Assembly (NCBI RefSeq): GCF_007859915.1
Contig: NZ_SJPM01000001.1
Location: 113,502-177,501 of the forward strand
Source of the DNA: Neorhodopirellula pilleata
Lineage (GTDB): Bacteria; Planctomycetota; Planctomycetia; Pirellulales; Pirellulaceae
Direction of reading: 5' to 3'
Length of the DNA stretch: 64,000 bases
Shown: positions 1 to 9,595 of the stretch, in pieces
Layout: each line of letters starts with the position of its first letter
Position numbering within the stretch: the stretch's first letter is position 1
Made by a program: the position numbers and the translations under genes
The notes under the pieces: model-generated
What the model saw: the letters and a program-made list of their open reading frames with translations, nothing else
The model's database searches: none
Told to the model about the DNA's origin: nothing

Positions 1-2
1 GA

Positions 3-19
3 GGGGGGGGGGGGGGGGG
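3..19. repeat. 17-base poly-G tract at the left edge
   Basis: Seventeen consecutive G residues lie at the extreme start of the window. Nothing coding is visible between here and 224. It may be a real homopolymer or a base-calling or contig-end artefact; the sequence alone cannot tell. Confidence 0.7.
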
Positions 20-224
20 AGGCGACGAAATTGCCGGAAAATGCGGATAGTGGTTCCATCTTGGCCCGTGTGGTTATCTGTGTTATCTTAGAGGTCCTGT
101 GCCGTCAGCGGGCAAGAACCCATCTTTCCAATTATTGGAGCGTAGCCGTCCGCGCTAACAGGCATCCATGCTTTTTGGGGACTGATTCCCGTCTCTTTGT
201 TTCGCTTCAAGGGAAGTTAACCAC

Positions 225-440
225 ATGCGATTTTCTTGTTCATCTGTATCGTCAGAAAAACGATTCTTCAATTCCGCTGCGGGGATGATCTTGTTGATCG
301 TGTTCGCGGTATTGCCCGGGTGTGGCGGCGACGGTCCATCGTCGGCTGGGACAGACGAGATTTCCGAGTATGCCAGTAGCCAAACCGAGACCTTCGATAG
401 CGGCGCGCAGCTTGGCCAGAGTGACAGTCTCGCTGAATGA
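225..440 (+). CDS. small lipoprotein upstream of a DUF1559 gene
   Basis: This 71-residue product has a basic N-terminus, a hydrophobic stretch (about residues 18-31) and a lipobox-like LPGC, so Cys33 would be the lipidated residue after signal peptidase II cleavage. The rest is short, polar and rich in Ser, Gly and acidic residues, with no domain I recognise. A GGGAAG ribosome-binding site at 211-216 is spaced correctly for the ATG at 225. In planctomycete genomes small lipoproteins of this kind often sit directly next to DUF1559 genes, as here (about 95 bp upstream), so the two are probably transcribed together. Function is unknown. Confidence 0.72.
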   Translation: MRFSCSSVSSEKRFFNSAAGMILLIVFAVLPGCGGDGPSSAGTDEISEYASSQTETFDSGAQLGQSDSLAE

Positions 441-534
441 ATCCAGTGGGGCCTTAGTTCATGAGCCGCTAAAGCCCGACTAATCAAAATGGCTCAGCCG
501 TATTAATCAACGATCGAATCGGAGAAGTTATCAA

Positions 535-1797
535 ATGATTACGAGTCAGCGAAATCGGGCGTTCACGCTCGTCGAACTTTTGGTGGTGATTGCCATCATC
601 GGTGTCTTGGTGGGGCTGTTGCTGCCCGCTGTTCAGGCCGCTCGCGAAGCAGCTCGGCGAATGAGTTGCAGTAATAATTTTAAGCAAATCGGTCTTGCCC
701 TTCATAACTATCATGCCGCTTACAACATGTTGCCTGCTCATTCGGCGGGTACGACCAACGAAGGAAACTCAGGAACACCTAATCCAGCTTTGCGTGCCAA
801 TGGCGGTGGTGGCCACAATCGAAATGAATTGAGTTGGCTTCCGGGGTTAACCCCGTTCTTCGAACAGCAAGCAATTTGGGAGCAAATCAGCAATCCGATG
901 GATTCAAATGGCGACGGCATTATCGACTTCCAGGCGATGGGGCCGGATCCGAGAATCAATGTTTCCGATCACGGTATCGCTGGGAATCGCTATGAACCCT
1001 GGCTAACGAATATTCCGTCGCTTCGCTGCCCGAGCGATCCAGGCACGGGACTGCCCGCGCAGGGACGGACCAACTACGGTGCCTGCTTGGGAGATTCGAC
1101 GCACCATATGCATGTCGGGGCAGAAGATGACCGATCGGTTTCTCCATCTACTGGATGGCATACCGCTGAACGTGCCGCTTGCCGAGGTGTCTTTGTTTCC
1201 AGCCGAAACACGGACTTCAGCGAGATTCTCGATGGCCTCGCCAACACGATCGCTGCCGGAGAGATCTGCACCGATTTGGGTGACCGTGACTCACGCACTT
1301 GGCCAGCAGACGCGCCAGGCAGCATTATGGCGAGTTCAGGGAACCCGGCGGGACCTAACAACGCGTTAGAATGTCGGCCGATGTTGGACCCTCAGCGACC
1401 TCAGTTCTGGATCGCGGGAGCACCCTATGTGAATTCGCCTGGCGTCACAGGGCCCGACGTCGAAATGGCTCGTGGATATAAATGGGCGTACGGTCGCCCA
1501 TTGTTTTCAGCCATGAACACGATCTTACCGCCCAACGCGGAGATCTGTATGCAGGGAAACCGGCACGATGAGGGTATTTTGCCGCCGAGCAGCCGTCACC
1601 AAGGCGGTGCCCATGTCTTGATGGCCGATGGTGCCGTGAAATTCATCACCGATTCCATCGAAGCAGGCAATTCAACCGCCCCTCCGGCGCGGCACGACGG
1701 ATGGTGCCTGACTCCCGCTGGAACCCAAAGTCCTTACGGACTTTGGGGAGCGCTTGGAACTCGCGCAACCAAAGAGACGATCGACGAAGAATTCTAG
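535..1797 (+). CDS. DUF1559 domain-containing prepilin-like protein
   Basis: A 420-residue protein of the large planctomycete DUF1559 family. It begins with a type IV pilin/pseudopilin-type N-terminal methylation motif ([16 protein letters not shown], residues about 10-25), with Glu at +5 of the mature protein and a following hydrophobic helix, so it should be handled by a prepilin peptidase and sit in the inner membrane or a pseudopilus-like structure. The family segment [15 protein letters not shown] follows directly. The C-terminus carries the H-x9-DG signature (His355, Asp365-Gly366). The GGAG at 521-524 sets the ATG at 535. It lies just after a small lipoprotein gene. The family's molecular role is not established. 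Confidence 0.93.
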   Translation: MITSQRNRAFTLVELLVVIAIIGVLVGLLLPAVQAAREAARRMSCSNNFKQIGLALHNYHAAYNMLPAHSAGTTNEGNSGTPNPALRANGGGGHNRNELSWLPGLTPFFEQQAIWEQISNPMDSNGDGIIDFQAMGPDPRINVSDHGIAGNRYEPWLTNIPSLRCPSDPGTGLPAQGRTNYGACLGDSTHHMHVGAEDDRSVSPSTGWHTAERAACRGVFVSSRNTDFSEILDGLANTIAAGEICTDLGDRDSRTWPADAPGSIMASSGNPAGPNNALECRPMLDPQRPQFWIAGAPYVNSPGVTGPDVEMARGYKWAYGRPLFSAMNTILPPNAEICMQGNRHDEGILPPSSRHQGGAHVLMADGAVKFITDSIEAGNSTAPPARHDGWCLTPAGTQSPYGLWGALGTRATKETIDEEF

Positions 1798-1809
1798 TTC
1801 GTCGATAAT

Positions 1810-1960
1810 GTAGGCTGGGTCGAAGCGATAGCGGAGACCCGGCAAGATCGGGCTATTGGCTATTGGCTATTGGCTATTGGCTATTGGCTATTGGCTAATT
1901 GCTAATTGCTAATTGCTAATTGCCGGGTGTTCGTCGCAGAGCCTCCTCCACCCAGCCTAC
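1810..1960. repeat. palindromic intergenic element enclosing a heptamer tandem array
   Basis: Outer 11-bp perfect arms (GTAGGCTGGGT at 1810-1820, its complement at 1950-1960) and inner 9-bp arms (ACCCGGCAA at 1837-1845, complement at 1920-1928) flank a tandem array at 1851-1921. The array has six copies of GGCTATT, then one GGCTAATT, then three of GCTAATT. It lies between the 3' ends of two convergent genes, so it could form a hairpin and act as a bidirectional transcription end. No ORF of coding quality crosses it. Confidence 0.85.
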
Positions 1961-1971
1961 GAGATACGAGC

Positions 1972-2907
1972 TTACGACGCGAATGCGGTTTCGACGTTTT
2001 TGGTGAGGTTTAAGAATTCATCGATCGAGGGCAAGCGATTGTCCACGTTGGGCTGGATCATTCGCGTGATCACGCGCGCCAGGCGTGGATCGATGTCATC
2101 GCGTTTCTCAAGGATGTCGGTCGGTTCTTCGGTGTCGTGTTGCAACGCAGCGCGGCCCGAGACGATCTCGCCTTGCCAAGGATGACTGAACGTCAATAGG
2201 CAATAGAACGTCACACCGAGTGAGAAGACGTCGACACGTTTGTCGGTGTGACGGCGACGAACGATCTCGGGCGACATGTACAACGGCGTGCCGGTGCGAT
2301 TGCCCGGTTGCTGAAATGCGGGTGTCGCCGGGACGGTCAATCCGAAATCAATTAACTTGGCTCCCGTGACTGCCGTTTGGCCTTCGGCGGGCAGTTCGCA
2401 AATGAAGTTCCGTGGGCAGACGTCGCGGTGGATGAAACCCACCGAGTGCACATAAGCGAGCGCCTCGGCCATTTCACGCATCAACGTCATGTGCATCCCT
2501 TCGATTAATTCACCGCGTTTGCGGACGATCACGTCCTGTAAACTCGGTCCACGGATGTACTCCATCACGATGATCCGTTCGCCTTTGCTGGTGACGCCAT
2601 GTTCGTAGGTCTTGACCACACGATCGTGATTCATCTGCAACGCGATCTCGCCTTCCATCGGTTTGTTCAGGCCCTTGAACCGGGCTTCGAACAACTCGAA
2701 CTTCTCGGGGTCTAGGATCTTGACCCCGACGTCTTGTTTTCGCTCGATGTCATAGGCGACGAAGAAATTACTCATCGTCCCGGTTGCGGCGGTACGAGAG
2801 CGAGCGAAGCGCGCGTCAACGTCGATCTTTTTGAGCGACGTCCGTTTGCCACCGCCTTTCTTTCCGCCCCCCGACAGCATCCCGCGCAGGGAATCGAACA
2901 AACTCAA
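1972..2907 (-). CDS. Hanks-type protein kinase with atypical catalytic loop
   Basis: A 311-residue soluble kinase. The ATP-binding lysine is in VGVKIL, the hinge is VMEYI, the catalytic loop reads HRDVCPRN, the metal-binding motif is IDFG and the activation segment ends in YMSPE. The usual Lys two residues after the catalytic Asp (HRDLKPxN) is Cys, while Arg stands just before Asn, as in the HRDLAARN loop of eukaryotic tyrosine kinases. The glycine-rich loop is also degenerate (TAATGTMSNFFV). The N-terminus is basic and Gly/Lys rich; no membrane helix is seen. The apparent start is TTG at 2907 behind a GGGA; Met10 (2880) is an alternative. It may be a real kinase of altered specificity or a low-activity one. 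Confidence 0.85.
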   Translation of the reverse strand: MSLFDSLRGMLSGGGKKGGGKRTSLKKIDVDARFARSRTAATGTMSNFFVAYDIERKQDVGVKILDPEKFELFEARFKGLNKPMEGEIALQMNHDRVVKTYEHGVTSKGERIIVMEYIRGPSLQDVIVRKRGELIEGMHMTLMREMAEALAYVHSVGFIHRDVCPRNFICELPAEGQTAVTGAKLIDFGLTVPATPAFQQPGNRTGTPLYMSPEIVRRRHTDKRVDVFSLGVTFYCLLTFSHPWQGEIVSGRAALQHDTEEPTDILEKRDDIDPRLARVITRMIQPNVDNRLPSIDEFLNLTKNVETAFAS

Positions 2908-2956
2908 AATTCATTTCCCATCAAAAGAGGTAAGCACGTCTGGTGAAGTGATTCGG

Positions 2957-3118
2957 TTGATTAGCCGGTTTGGCGTTAGCGGGCTGTTGATTTAATCGTA
3001 ACCCGAAGCGTCAGCGAGGGATCGAACGCCATCAATTCTCTTTTAAGTATCCCTCGCTCACGCTTCGGGTTTCGATGAGGACTAAATCAACAGCCCGCTA
3101 ACGCCCAAACGGCTGATT
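2957..3118. repeat. dispersed palindromic repeat, copy 1
   Basis: This is a long imperfect inverted repeat. A perfect 22-bp arm pair lies at 2973-2994 and 3083-3104, and an inner arm pair around 2999-3022 and 3049-3072 carries the core CCCGAAGCGTGAGCGAGGG (the left arm has TCAG in place of TGAG). The same family recurs at 17605-17738 and as a fragment at 9271-9294. It fills the gap between the kinase and accD, both on the minus strand. It encodes nothing. Confidence 0.85.
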
Positions 3119-3149
3119 CAGTTATGCGGAAAGATTTCACCAAACGTGT

Positions 3150-4049
3150 TTATTTGCCGCAATAGTCGATCACGCTAGCGATTTCGGTTTTCAAGTTTCG
3201 TCGAGGCACGATGCGATCGATGTAGCCGTGTTCGAGCAAAAACTCACTGGTTTGGAAACCTTCGGGCAATTCGATCCCGATGGTCGCCTTAATCGTTCGC
3301 GGCCCGGCGAATCCGATCAAGGCCTTCGGTTCGGCAAACACCAAATCTCCCAGCGAAGCGAAGCTCGCCGCGACGCCGCCCATCGTCGGGTTGGTCAGGA
3401 CACTAATGAACAAACCACCGGCTTCGTGGTACCGGGCGAGCGCGGCGGAGACCTTGGCCATCTGCATCAGCGACAAGATGCCCTCGTGCATTCGGGCCCC
3501 GCCGCCGGAGGCGCTGATGATGATCAGCGCCAAATTTTGCTCGGTCGCCCGTTCGATCAATCGCGTCAGGCGTTCGCCCACGACACTGCCCATGCTGCCC
3601 ATGATGAACGCGCTGTCGGTGACCGCGAAGGCAACCCGGCGGGCCCGGATCATACCGGTGCCGGTCAACACGGCGTCGGTCAATCCGGTCCGCTTTTGTT
3701 CGCCGACGAGTCGTTCGGCGTACGAACGACGGTCTTTGAATTCCAACGGATCGGTCGGTCGGAGTTGTTCGTTCATCGGCTCGAAGGTGCCCTCGTCGAG
3801 TACCTGCGCGACACGTTCCCAAGCGCTGACATAGAAGTGATGACTGCACTTCGGACACACGTTGAGTTGTTGTTGAACTTCCTTGCGATACAACGAAGCC
3901 CCGCAGCCGTCGCACTTGAGCCATAAGCCTTCGGGCACGCCGCGTTTGCGAGCGGATTGCTTGGCGTCTTCGGGCGAGGCGGCCGATTGAGCCGCCGGTT
4001 GGGCGGCGAGTTGAGCGGCAGATTCCACAGAAGTCAGTTTAACGTTCAC
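3150..4049 (-). CDS. accD: acetyl-CoA carboxylase carboxyltransferase subunit beta
   Basis: A 299-residue protein that with AccA transfers carboxyl from carboxybiotin to acetyl-CoA to give malonyl-CoA, the first committed step of fatty-acid synthesis in the cytoplasm. It shows the AccD four-cysteine zinc ribbon (Cys46, Cys49, Cys65, Cys68) and then the crotonase-fold carboxyltransferase core, including [12 protein letters not shown] and [14 protein letters not shown] and the oxyanion-loop region IGFAGPRTI. The first 30 residues are an Ala/Gln-rich leader not typical of AccD. The apparent start is GTG at 4049. accA is not in the window. ilvB lies 50 bp upstream on the same strand, so the two could be co-transcribed. 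Confidence 0.96.
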   Translation of the reverse strand: MNVKLTSVESAAQLAAQPAAQSAASPEDAKQSARKRGVPEGLWLKCDGCGASLYRKEVQQQLNVCPKCSHHFYVSAWERVAQVLDEGTFEPMNEQLRPTDPLEFKDRRSYAERLVGEQKRTGLTDAVLTGTGMIRARRVAFAVTDSAFIMGSMGSVVGERLTRLIERATEQNLALIIISASGGGARMHEGILSLMQMAKVSAALARYHEAGGLFISVLTNPTMGGVAASFASLGDLVFAEPKALIGFAGPRTIKATIGIELPEGFQTSEFLLEHGYIDRIVPRRNLKTEIASVIDYCGK

Positions 4050-4099
4050 GTGAGGAGAGTTCTCGGGAGCATGGCGACAGGCGTTGGACGGCCATGATG

Positions 4100-5881
4100 T
4101 TACGATAAAATCATGTCATCAACGGTCATCCCACCGGGGATCATCGGCAAAACATGCTCTTGGTAGGGTACTTCGACGTCCAACAGGAATGGCCCCTGGT
4201 AGTCGATCATTTCCTGCAACGCGCCTTCCAAATCGGCCTTGCGTTTGACCGTCGCCGCACCGCATCCGTAGCCCTTGGCGATCTGGACGAAGTTCGGATA
4301 GCGTTCGCTGGCGTATTCGAATCGGTCCGCCGTGCTGGGGCCTTTGGCCTCTTCGTGGCTTATCGGGCCGAGGTAGGTGTGAGCCCGGTTGCGACCCATG
4401 AAGCGGTCTTCCCACTGAACGACCATGCCGAGGTGTTGGTTGTTGAGCAAGAGCACCTTGACCGGTAACTCTTCACAAAAACACGTGGCGAGTTCTTGGA
4501 TGTTCATTTGGAAACTGCCGTCGCCGTCGATGTCGATCACGAGGGCACCGGGGTGGGCCGCTTGGGCGCCCATCGCGGCCGGCAAACCGAATCCCATCGT
4601 GCCCAAACCGCTGCTGGACATGAACGTCCGTGGACGGCGGAACTTGAAGAACTGGGCCGCCCACATTTGGTGTTGGCCGACGCCGACGGAGACATAGGTT
4701 TCCCGATCGGCGGTCATCTTGCTGAGCGTCTCGATCGCGTGTTGTTGCAAAATTCCGTCGAACGATTTGTCGTACGTCAACGGGAACTTCGCCTTCAGCT
4801 CCGCACAATGCTTTTGCCATTCGCCGATCTCCGGCTTTTGGACGATCCGGTTCAGTTCCGTCATGACTTGCTTGACGTCACCGCGAACAGGGATGTGGGC
4901 TTGCTTGTTTTTGTTCAGTTCCGACGCATCGATGTCGACGTGGATGATCTTGGCGTCTTTGGCGAACGCCTCGACCTTGCCCGTGACGCGGTCGTCGAAA
5001 CGGACGCCCAATGCGATCAACAGGTCACAATCCTTGACCGCGTAGTTCGCGTACGCCGCTCCGTGCATGCCCAGCCAGTCGAGGGAATGGGGGTTTTCCG
5101 GTTCGACGGCACCGATGCCCATGATCGTCGTCACGGTCGGGATGCCGGTTTTCGAGATCAAGGTCCGCAGCTCTTCGCTCGCGTCGCCCAAGATCACACC
5201 ACCCCCGGCGTAGATCACCGGACGGCGGGCCATTTTGATCGCGGCGGCGATTTGGCGGATCGTTTCGGGCGCGACGACCGGTGGTGCCGGATCGTAGCCC
5301 GGCAGATCCATCGGCGGGTCCAAGTCGTTTGGCATTTCGTCCATTTGGACGTCTTTGGGCATGTCGATCAAAACCGGCCCGGGGCGTCCGCTCATCGCGA
5401 TGTGAAACGCCTCCTTCATCACCCGAGGCAGGTCCTTGATGTCGGTCACGAGGTAATGATGTTTGGTGATTCCGCGGCAGATTTCGACCATCGGCGTCTC
5501 TTGGAACGCGTCGCTGCCGATCGCCTTGGTCGGCACTTGGCCGGTGATGCAGATCATCGGGATGCTGTCGAGTTTCGCGTCGGCGATCGCCGTCACCAGG
5601 TTCGTCGCGCCGGGGCCGCTGGTCGCCATCACGACGCCGATCTTGCCCGTGCTGCGGTTGTAACCTTGTGCGGCGAAGGCACCCCCTTGTTCGTGTCGCG
5701 GCAGGATCGTGCGGATCGAATCGCCGAACCGCGTCAGCGCCTGGTGCATCGGCATGCTGCAACCGCCGGGGTAAGCGAAAAGTACTTCCACGCCATGGTC
5801 GACCAAGGATTTGACCAGGATATCGGCTCCGTTCATCACGTGCGGCGCGGCGGCTTGGGACGTGCTCGAAGCTGTACTCAT
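4100..5881 (-). CDS. ilvB: acetolactate synthase large subunit
   Basis: A 593-residue thiamine-diphosphate enzyme that condenses two pyruvates (or pyruvate with 2-oxobutyrate), the first step of branched-chain amino-acid synthesis. The N-terminal TPP-binding part has the catalytic Glu in HEQGGAFAA and the GPGATN loop. A central FAD/TPP-fold domain follows. The C-terminal TPP motif begins GDGSFQMN and closes at LLLNN. Length is normal for IlvB. The regulatory subunit gene ilvN is not adjacent, which is not unusual in planctomycetes. It is divergent from crcB, with a gap of about 145 bp. An ORF of 501 codons on the other strand (4496-6001) is only a shadow of this gene. Confidence 0.95.
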   Translation of the reverse strand: MSTASSTSQAAAPHVMNGADILVKSLVDHGVEVLFAYPGGCSMPMHQALTRFGDSIRTILPRHEQGGAFAAQGYNRSTGKIGVVMATSGPGATNLVTAIADAKLDSIPMICITGQVPTKAIGSDAFQETPMVEICRGITKHHYLVTDIKDLPRVMKEAFHIAMSGRPGPVLIDMPKDVQMDEMPNDLDPPMDLPGYDPAPPVVAPETIRQIAAAIKMARRPVIYAGGGVILGDASEELRTLISKTGIPTVTTIMGIGAVEPENPHSLDWLGMHGAAYANYAVKDCDLLIALGVRFDDRVTGKVEAFAKDAKIIHVDIDASELNKNKQAHIPVRGDVKQVMTELNRIVQKPEIGEWQKHCAELKAKFPLTYDKSFDGILQQHAIETLSKMTADRETYVSVGVGQHQMWAAQFFKFRRPRTFMSSSGLGTMGFGLPAAMGAQAAHPGALVIDIDGDGSFQMNIQELATCFCEELPVKVLLLNNQHLGMVVQWEDRFMGRNRAHTYLGPISHEEAKGPSTADRFEYASERYPNFVQIAKGYGCGAATVKRKADLEGALQEMIDYQGPFLLDVEVPYQEHVLPMIPGGMTVDDMILS

Positions 5882-6026
5882 CAGCGTTTCTTTCGAAAGA
5901 AAAGGGGAACGGTGGCGGCGGTCAAGGAAATGGACCTTGCCGTGGCGCGCGGAAACTTAGGATTCTGGACCCCTCAACGTAAATTCCACACGGCAAACTG
6001 ACAATGGCGAAAAAAAGGAACTGCTC

Positions 6027-6470
6027 ATGATCGGCTGGCCGACCCAGATCCTCGCGGTGGCCATCGGAGGCGCCCTGGGGGCGTTGTCTCGCTACGGATT
6101 GACGGTGTTATGCACACAAACCAGCGTTTCTCGGGGGATTTCCGGCCTCAGTGCCCTCGTAGGCGGAGGACCAAGTTTTGCCACGACGCTCGCTAATTTA
6201 ATCGGATGTTTACTCTTGGGGATCGTCTATCAATGGAGCGAAAGTGTGGCCGCGATGGCCCAGACCCCGCTCAACCCGAAGTTGCTGCTGGCGATTCGAG
6301 TCGGTTTCCTGGGAAGCCTGACCACGTTCAGCACCCTTATCGGCGACTGCGCGGTACTCGGAAACGAAGGCCGAACCGGCGTCAGCTTGACGTTATTGAG
6401 CGTCAACCTGATCGCCGGATGGGGACTTTTCTTGCTGGCGATTTGGGTGGTCCGGGGGGTGATGTCGTGA
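6027..6470 (+). CDS. crcB: fluoride exporter CrcB/FluC
   Basis: A 147-residue membrane protein with four hydrophobic segments and the signature motifs of the dimeric fluoride channel family: GGALGALSRY near the N-terminus, the Asn-bearing ANLIGCLLLG in helix 2, and GFLGSLTTFST with the conserved TTFS break of helix 3. It lets fluoride leave the cell, protecting enolase and pyrophosphatase. I looked for a fluoride riboswitch in the 145-bp leader and saw none. The stop codon overlaps the GTG start of the next gene (GTGA), suggesting translational coupling. Confidence 0.95.
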   Translation: MIGWPTQILAVAIGGALGALSRYGLTVLCTQTSVSRGISGLSALVGGGPSFATTLANLIGCLLLGIVYQWSESVAAMAQTPLNPKLLLAIRVGFLGSLTTFSTLIGDCAVLGNEGRTGVSLTLLSVNLIAGWGLFLLAIWVVRGVMS

Positions 6471-9205
6471 CGCGTGGTTTCTTCTCAAGCGGATGGTTTC
6501 TAGCGTTGCTCGGCATTTTCGTCCTTGGAATCTCGGTCGGCGGTTCGGTTTTGTCGGCCGCGAACCCCGATCCCTTCGATTTAGCCAGCATCAATCTGCA
6601 GCCAATTTATCTTTCATCCTCGAACTGCCGTCCCGCCGCGACGTTGCACGCCGTGGCGACCTCCCGCGATCCTTCCGCCGCGGTTTCCATCGCGGTGGGC
6701 GACGGGGGCACGATCCTGCGGTCGACCGACGGCGGTCAAACGTGGAACCCGATCGACCGCATGACGCCGTTGGCCGAAACGCCCGGCGAACACGCGGGCC
6801 AACTGCCTTTTGGTGCCAGGCAACCGCAGCGTTTTGGTGCCAAACAACCGACTCGGCGTTTCTCCGCCATCCCGTTGTGGCACTTTTACGACGTCGCGTG
6901 GTTGTCGTCCCTCGATGTGATGATTGTTGGCGGTGCGTTCGAGCCGGTAACCGGGATTAGCCGTGGAGTGTGTTTGATCAGCGATGATGCCGGCGAAACG
7001 TGGTCGATGGGAAACGCTCACGAACTTCCACGGCTCAAAAAGATCATTCGCCAACCAGGGCAACCGGTCGGAACCGTCGAAGCGATCGGCGACGCTAGCG
7101 AAGCGTCTGGGATCGATCGGTTCTTAAGTTATGACGCCGGTCGGAACTGGGTCGAAGCGAATACGTCCGGCCCGGAATTGCCGGTATCGGACGAAGCCGA
7201 AGGGCCGATTCGTGTCGGCCAGTACGGTCACATCTCGATTCACGGCCAAGGACAGCATCGCCAAGGACAGCATCGCCAAGGTCAGTGGCAAACCGTTCGT
7301 GGGAGCGGGCGTCACGCCGCCGTCGCCATCGTTGCCGCGTCGCCTTATTCGGTCGTCTGGTCGCTCGTCGGCCGGGAGTCGTTGCACGAGAACCGACGCG
7401 TGGTGATGGCTTTGGCCGATCACTCGTCAGATGCACGAGCGGCCGATCGAGTGGCCGACGCCGCCAAGCTAATCGGGGTCGGTGTTTGCGACCACCTTCG
7501 TTCAGCCGATTCCGCCGAGGCACATCAATGGTTGGTTCGACATCGTCCCGCCGTCGTCGTGTTGGACGACAAACTCCCCGACGACCAATATCAAGCTTGG
7601 ATGGCGGCGATCGAACGAACCCGGCAAGCCTCGTCAAGCGAAAGCGTATTTCCACAACGCGTACTCGTCTCACGCATCTCCAGTGGCGATCCGTCGACGT
7701 CGCGGCATCCTTCGATTTGGAAACGTTCTTCGGTTCTTCGTGCTGACGCATTGCTGACTGGGCCGGGGACGCTAGCCGGGGATTTCGCAATCGACGCTTG
7801 GACGATCGCCGCGCCCGGTTGCCCGACGCCGGCGAGCGTGGAAGTCGCCACACTCGACGACGTCTCCGGGACGGTGCGCCGCGACATCGCTTTGACCGCC
7901 GGTTTAGCGCTCGACGAAGGCCAAACGAGAATCGACGACGAAGTTTACGTCGCTGCGAATCGACGGCTGCAGATCGCCACGGCGAGGATTTCGCAGACGG
8001 CGAACCTGCAAAATCAGCTTTCCGCTCTAATCGAACGGGGATCCAAGCAAGATCAATCCGCCATCAATACGTTGATCCAAAACGCATTGGCGGTTACCGC
8101 ATCGGAGGACCGGACACGCCTACTGTGGGGGCAAATGACCCAAGTGATGCGAATCCGGAACGCCACCGATGTCGGCGAACTTCCCGGGTTTTCGGCCGTT
8201 CGCGATGGCTTGTTGGAACAACTCAGTCAACACGCTTCACCGGCGTCCGTTCGACGGTGGGCCGATTGGATGCGCGAGATGTTCGCGACGCCGTTGCAGC
8301 CGATCGCTGCCGCCGAGATCCCCAAGCTGACTCGGGTGCCCGATACCAATACCGAGCCCGCAGCGACGCGCGTGGCTTCGTCGTCTCGCTTGCTCTCGCC
8401 ATTTCAAATCGCACCGGTCGGGTATGACTCGCCGTCGGAAAGCTCGTCGCTCAATTCGGTCTCGCCGACATCGATTCTGGTCCCACAAACCAAGCCGACC
8501 GTTTGGCAATCGTCCAGAGGAATTCACGGCAGCTTGGTTTCGCCGAAATCGATCTCGCCATCATCGGATCACCCGCAATCGTCGGATTCGGCACCGCCCC
8601 AAATCATCCAACGCGTCAATTGGGACTTTCACCCGGTCGTGATGGCGGGCCGAAACATCGACCTCGCCGATCAGAACGTCGCCGCCGCCCGCACCTCCGG
8701 CGAGCCTTCCTCCTCAGGATCGCCGTTTGTCCCGATCTCCGCCCATCGGCCGATCCTCGACGGGGAATTCGACGATGTGTGTTGGAGGAATGGCTTAGTC
8801 CTTCGAGACGATCGGCAAGTGGCGAAGATTGCCCGAGATGCCGAGTACTGGTATTTCGCGATCACTCGCCCGCCGTCGACCGGGATTCGTTTGCAGCTCG
8901 ATTGCGAAGGGAACTACGTGAAGCCAATCGAGTTCCAGGTCGATCCGTCGGGAAATCGTCGTGTCACGAGCGAAAATGGACGGGTGCGGGACGCACGATG
9001 GTATGTCGCCAGTTCCTCCTCGGCGACCGGCAACGGCCTTCCGGCTCGCGATCAACGAACCGAGATCGCGATCAACCGGTCGGATCTTCCCGCCAGGGTT
9101 CATCGGATCGCCGTGGAATCCGCCGCGCCGAGCAAGCCGCCAATTTGGCGCGCGATGCCCGACCCCAAGAGATGGTTGCCTGTGACACCGAACGGATCGA
9201 ATTGA
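6467..9205 (+). CDS. exported YCF48/BNR-like and CBM9-like protein
   Basis: The GTG at 6467 overlaps the crcB stop as GTGA and gives a 912-residue product beginning with a clear signal peptide (basic MTRGFF, a hydrophobic core, cleavage near VLSAAN). I prefer it over the in-frame ATG at 6206, which would read through crcB. Residues about 70-230 hold BNR/YCF48-type propeller motifs (VGDGGTILRSTDGGQTW, SDDAGETW, LSYDAGRNW). The middle is Ser/Ala rich without a domain I recognise. Residues about 757-905 resemble a family-9 carbohydrate-binding or DOMON-like domain (ILDGEFDDVCW, YWYFAITRP, TEIAINRSDLP). It probably acts outside the inner membrane, perhaps binding polysaccharide. The link to fluoride export is unexplained. 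Confidence 0.82.
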   Translation: MTRGFFSSGWFLALLGIFVLGISVGGSVLSAANPDPFDLASINLQPIYLSSSNCRPAATLHAVATSRDPSAAVSIAVGDGGTILRSTDGGQTWNPIDRMTPLAETPGEHAGQLPFGARQPQRFGAKQPTRRFSAIPLWHFYDVAWLSSLDVMIVGGAFEPVTGISRGVCLISDDAGETWSMGNAHELPRLKKIIRQPGQPVGTVEAIGDASEASGIDRFLSYDAGRNWVEANTSGPELPVSDEAEGPIRVGQYGHISIHGQGQHRQGQHRQGQWQTVRGSGRHAAVAIVAASPYSVVWSLVGRESLHENRRVVMALADHSSDARAADRVADAAKLIGVGVCDHLRSADSAEAHQWLVRHRPAVVVLDDKLPDDQYQAWMAAIERTRQASSSESVFPQRVLVSRISSGDPSTSRHPSIWKRSSVLRADALLTGPGTLAGDFAIDAWTIAAPGCPTPASVEVATLDDVSGTVRRDIALTAGLALDEGQTRIDDEVYVAANRRLQIATARISQTANLQNQLSALIERGSKQDQSAINTLIQNALAVTASEDRTRLLWGQMTQVMRIRNATDVGELPGFSAVRDGLLEQLSQHASPASVRRWADWMREMFATPLQPIAAAEIPKLTRVPDTNTEPAATRVASSSRLLSPFQIAPVGYDSPSESSSLNSVSPTSILVPQTKPTVWQSSRGIHGSLVSPKSISPSSDHPQSSDSAPPQIIQRVNWDFHPVVMAGRNIDLADQNVAAARTSGEPSSSGSPFVPISAHRPILDGEFDDVCWRNGLVLRDDRQVAKIARDAEYWYFAITRPPSTGIRLQLDCEGNYVKPIEFQVDPSGNRRVTSENGRVRDARWYVASSSSATGNGLPARDQRTEIAINRSDLPARVHRIAVESAAPSKPPIWRAMPDPKRWLPVTPNGSN
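7246..7285 (+). repeat. 15-bp in-frame tandem repeat inside the YCF48-like gene
   Basis: The unit CCAAGGACAGCATCG is present twice and then partly a third time, encoding repeated GQHRQ. Fifteen bases is a whole number of codons, so copy changes would keep the frame. Confidence 0.85.
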
Positions 9206-9270
9206 TCAACTCGTGCTTCATGAAGACGTGCCCGACAAAAGTCTAAGTAAGCTGAATACGGGCTCAATGG

Positions 9271-9294
9271 TAACCCGCAGCGTGAGCGAGGGAT
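9271..9294. repeat. fragment of the dispersed palindromic repeat
   Basis: One half-arm of the element at 2957-3118 and 17605-17738 (TAACCCGCAGCGTGAGCGAG and following bases, one difference) without its partner arm. Confidence 0.7.
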
Positions 9295-9311
9295 GGGCAG
9301 GACCAACCTGA

Positions 9312-9594
9312 AAGGTGCCACCCACCGTTCGCTGCTTGTACTCGAAACACGCTGCCGATTACGAGCACCGCCGAAGGCTGAGCACTCTTTCTCCTACACA
9401 AGTCATTATGTATCGCTCCCCTGCCAGCTCGTCTGGCAGGAAGCCGAGGTGCGGAAGGTGCCACCCACCGTTCGCTGCTTGTGCTCGAAACACGCTGCCG
9501 ATTACGAGCACCGCCGAAGGCTGAGCACTCTTTCTCCTACACAAGTCATTATGTATCGCTCCCCTGCCAGCTCGTCTGGCAGGAAGCCGAGGTT
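9312..9594. repeat. 143-bp direct tandem duplication
   Basis: Two copies (9312-9454 and 9455-about 9594) begin AAGGTGCCACCCACCGTTCG and end at a GAAGCCGAGGT phrase. By eye they are almost identical; one difference is TTGTACTCG against TTGTGCTCG. Each copy contains a small palindrome TGCCAGCTCGTCTGGCA. The period is not a multiple of three. Confidence 0.9.
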
Positions 9595-9595
9595 G

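Noticed and set aside
4496..6001. 501-codon plus-strand open frame opposite ilvB
   Set aside because: It is an antisense shadow of a clear acetolactate synthase gene, rich in Arg, Asp and His, with no family resemblance.
5882..6026. Fluoride riboswitch ahead of crcB
   Set aside because: I looked for the conserved fluoride aptamer pattern in this leader and could not find it.
6206..6466. Earlier ATG start for the YCF48/CBM9-like protein
   Set aside because: It would read through crcB in another frame with nonsense-like residues, whereas GTG 6467 directly precedes a good signal peptide.
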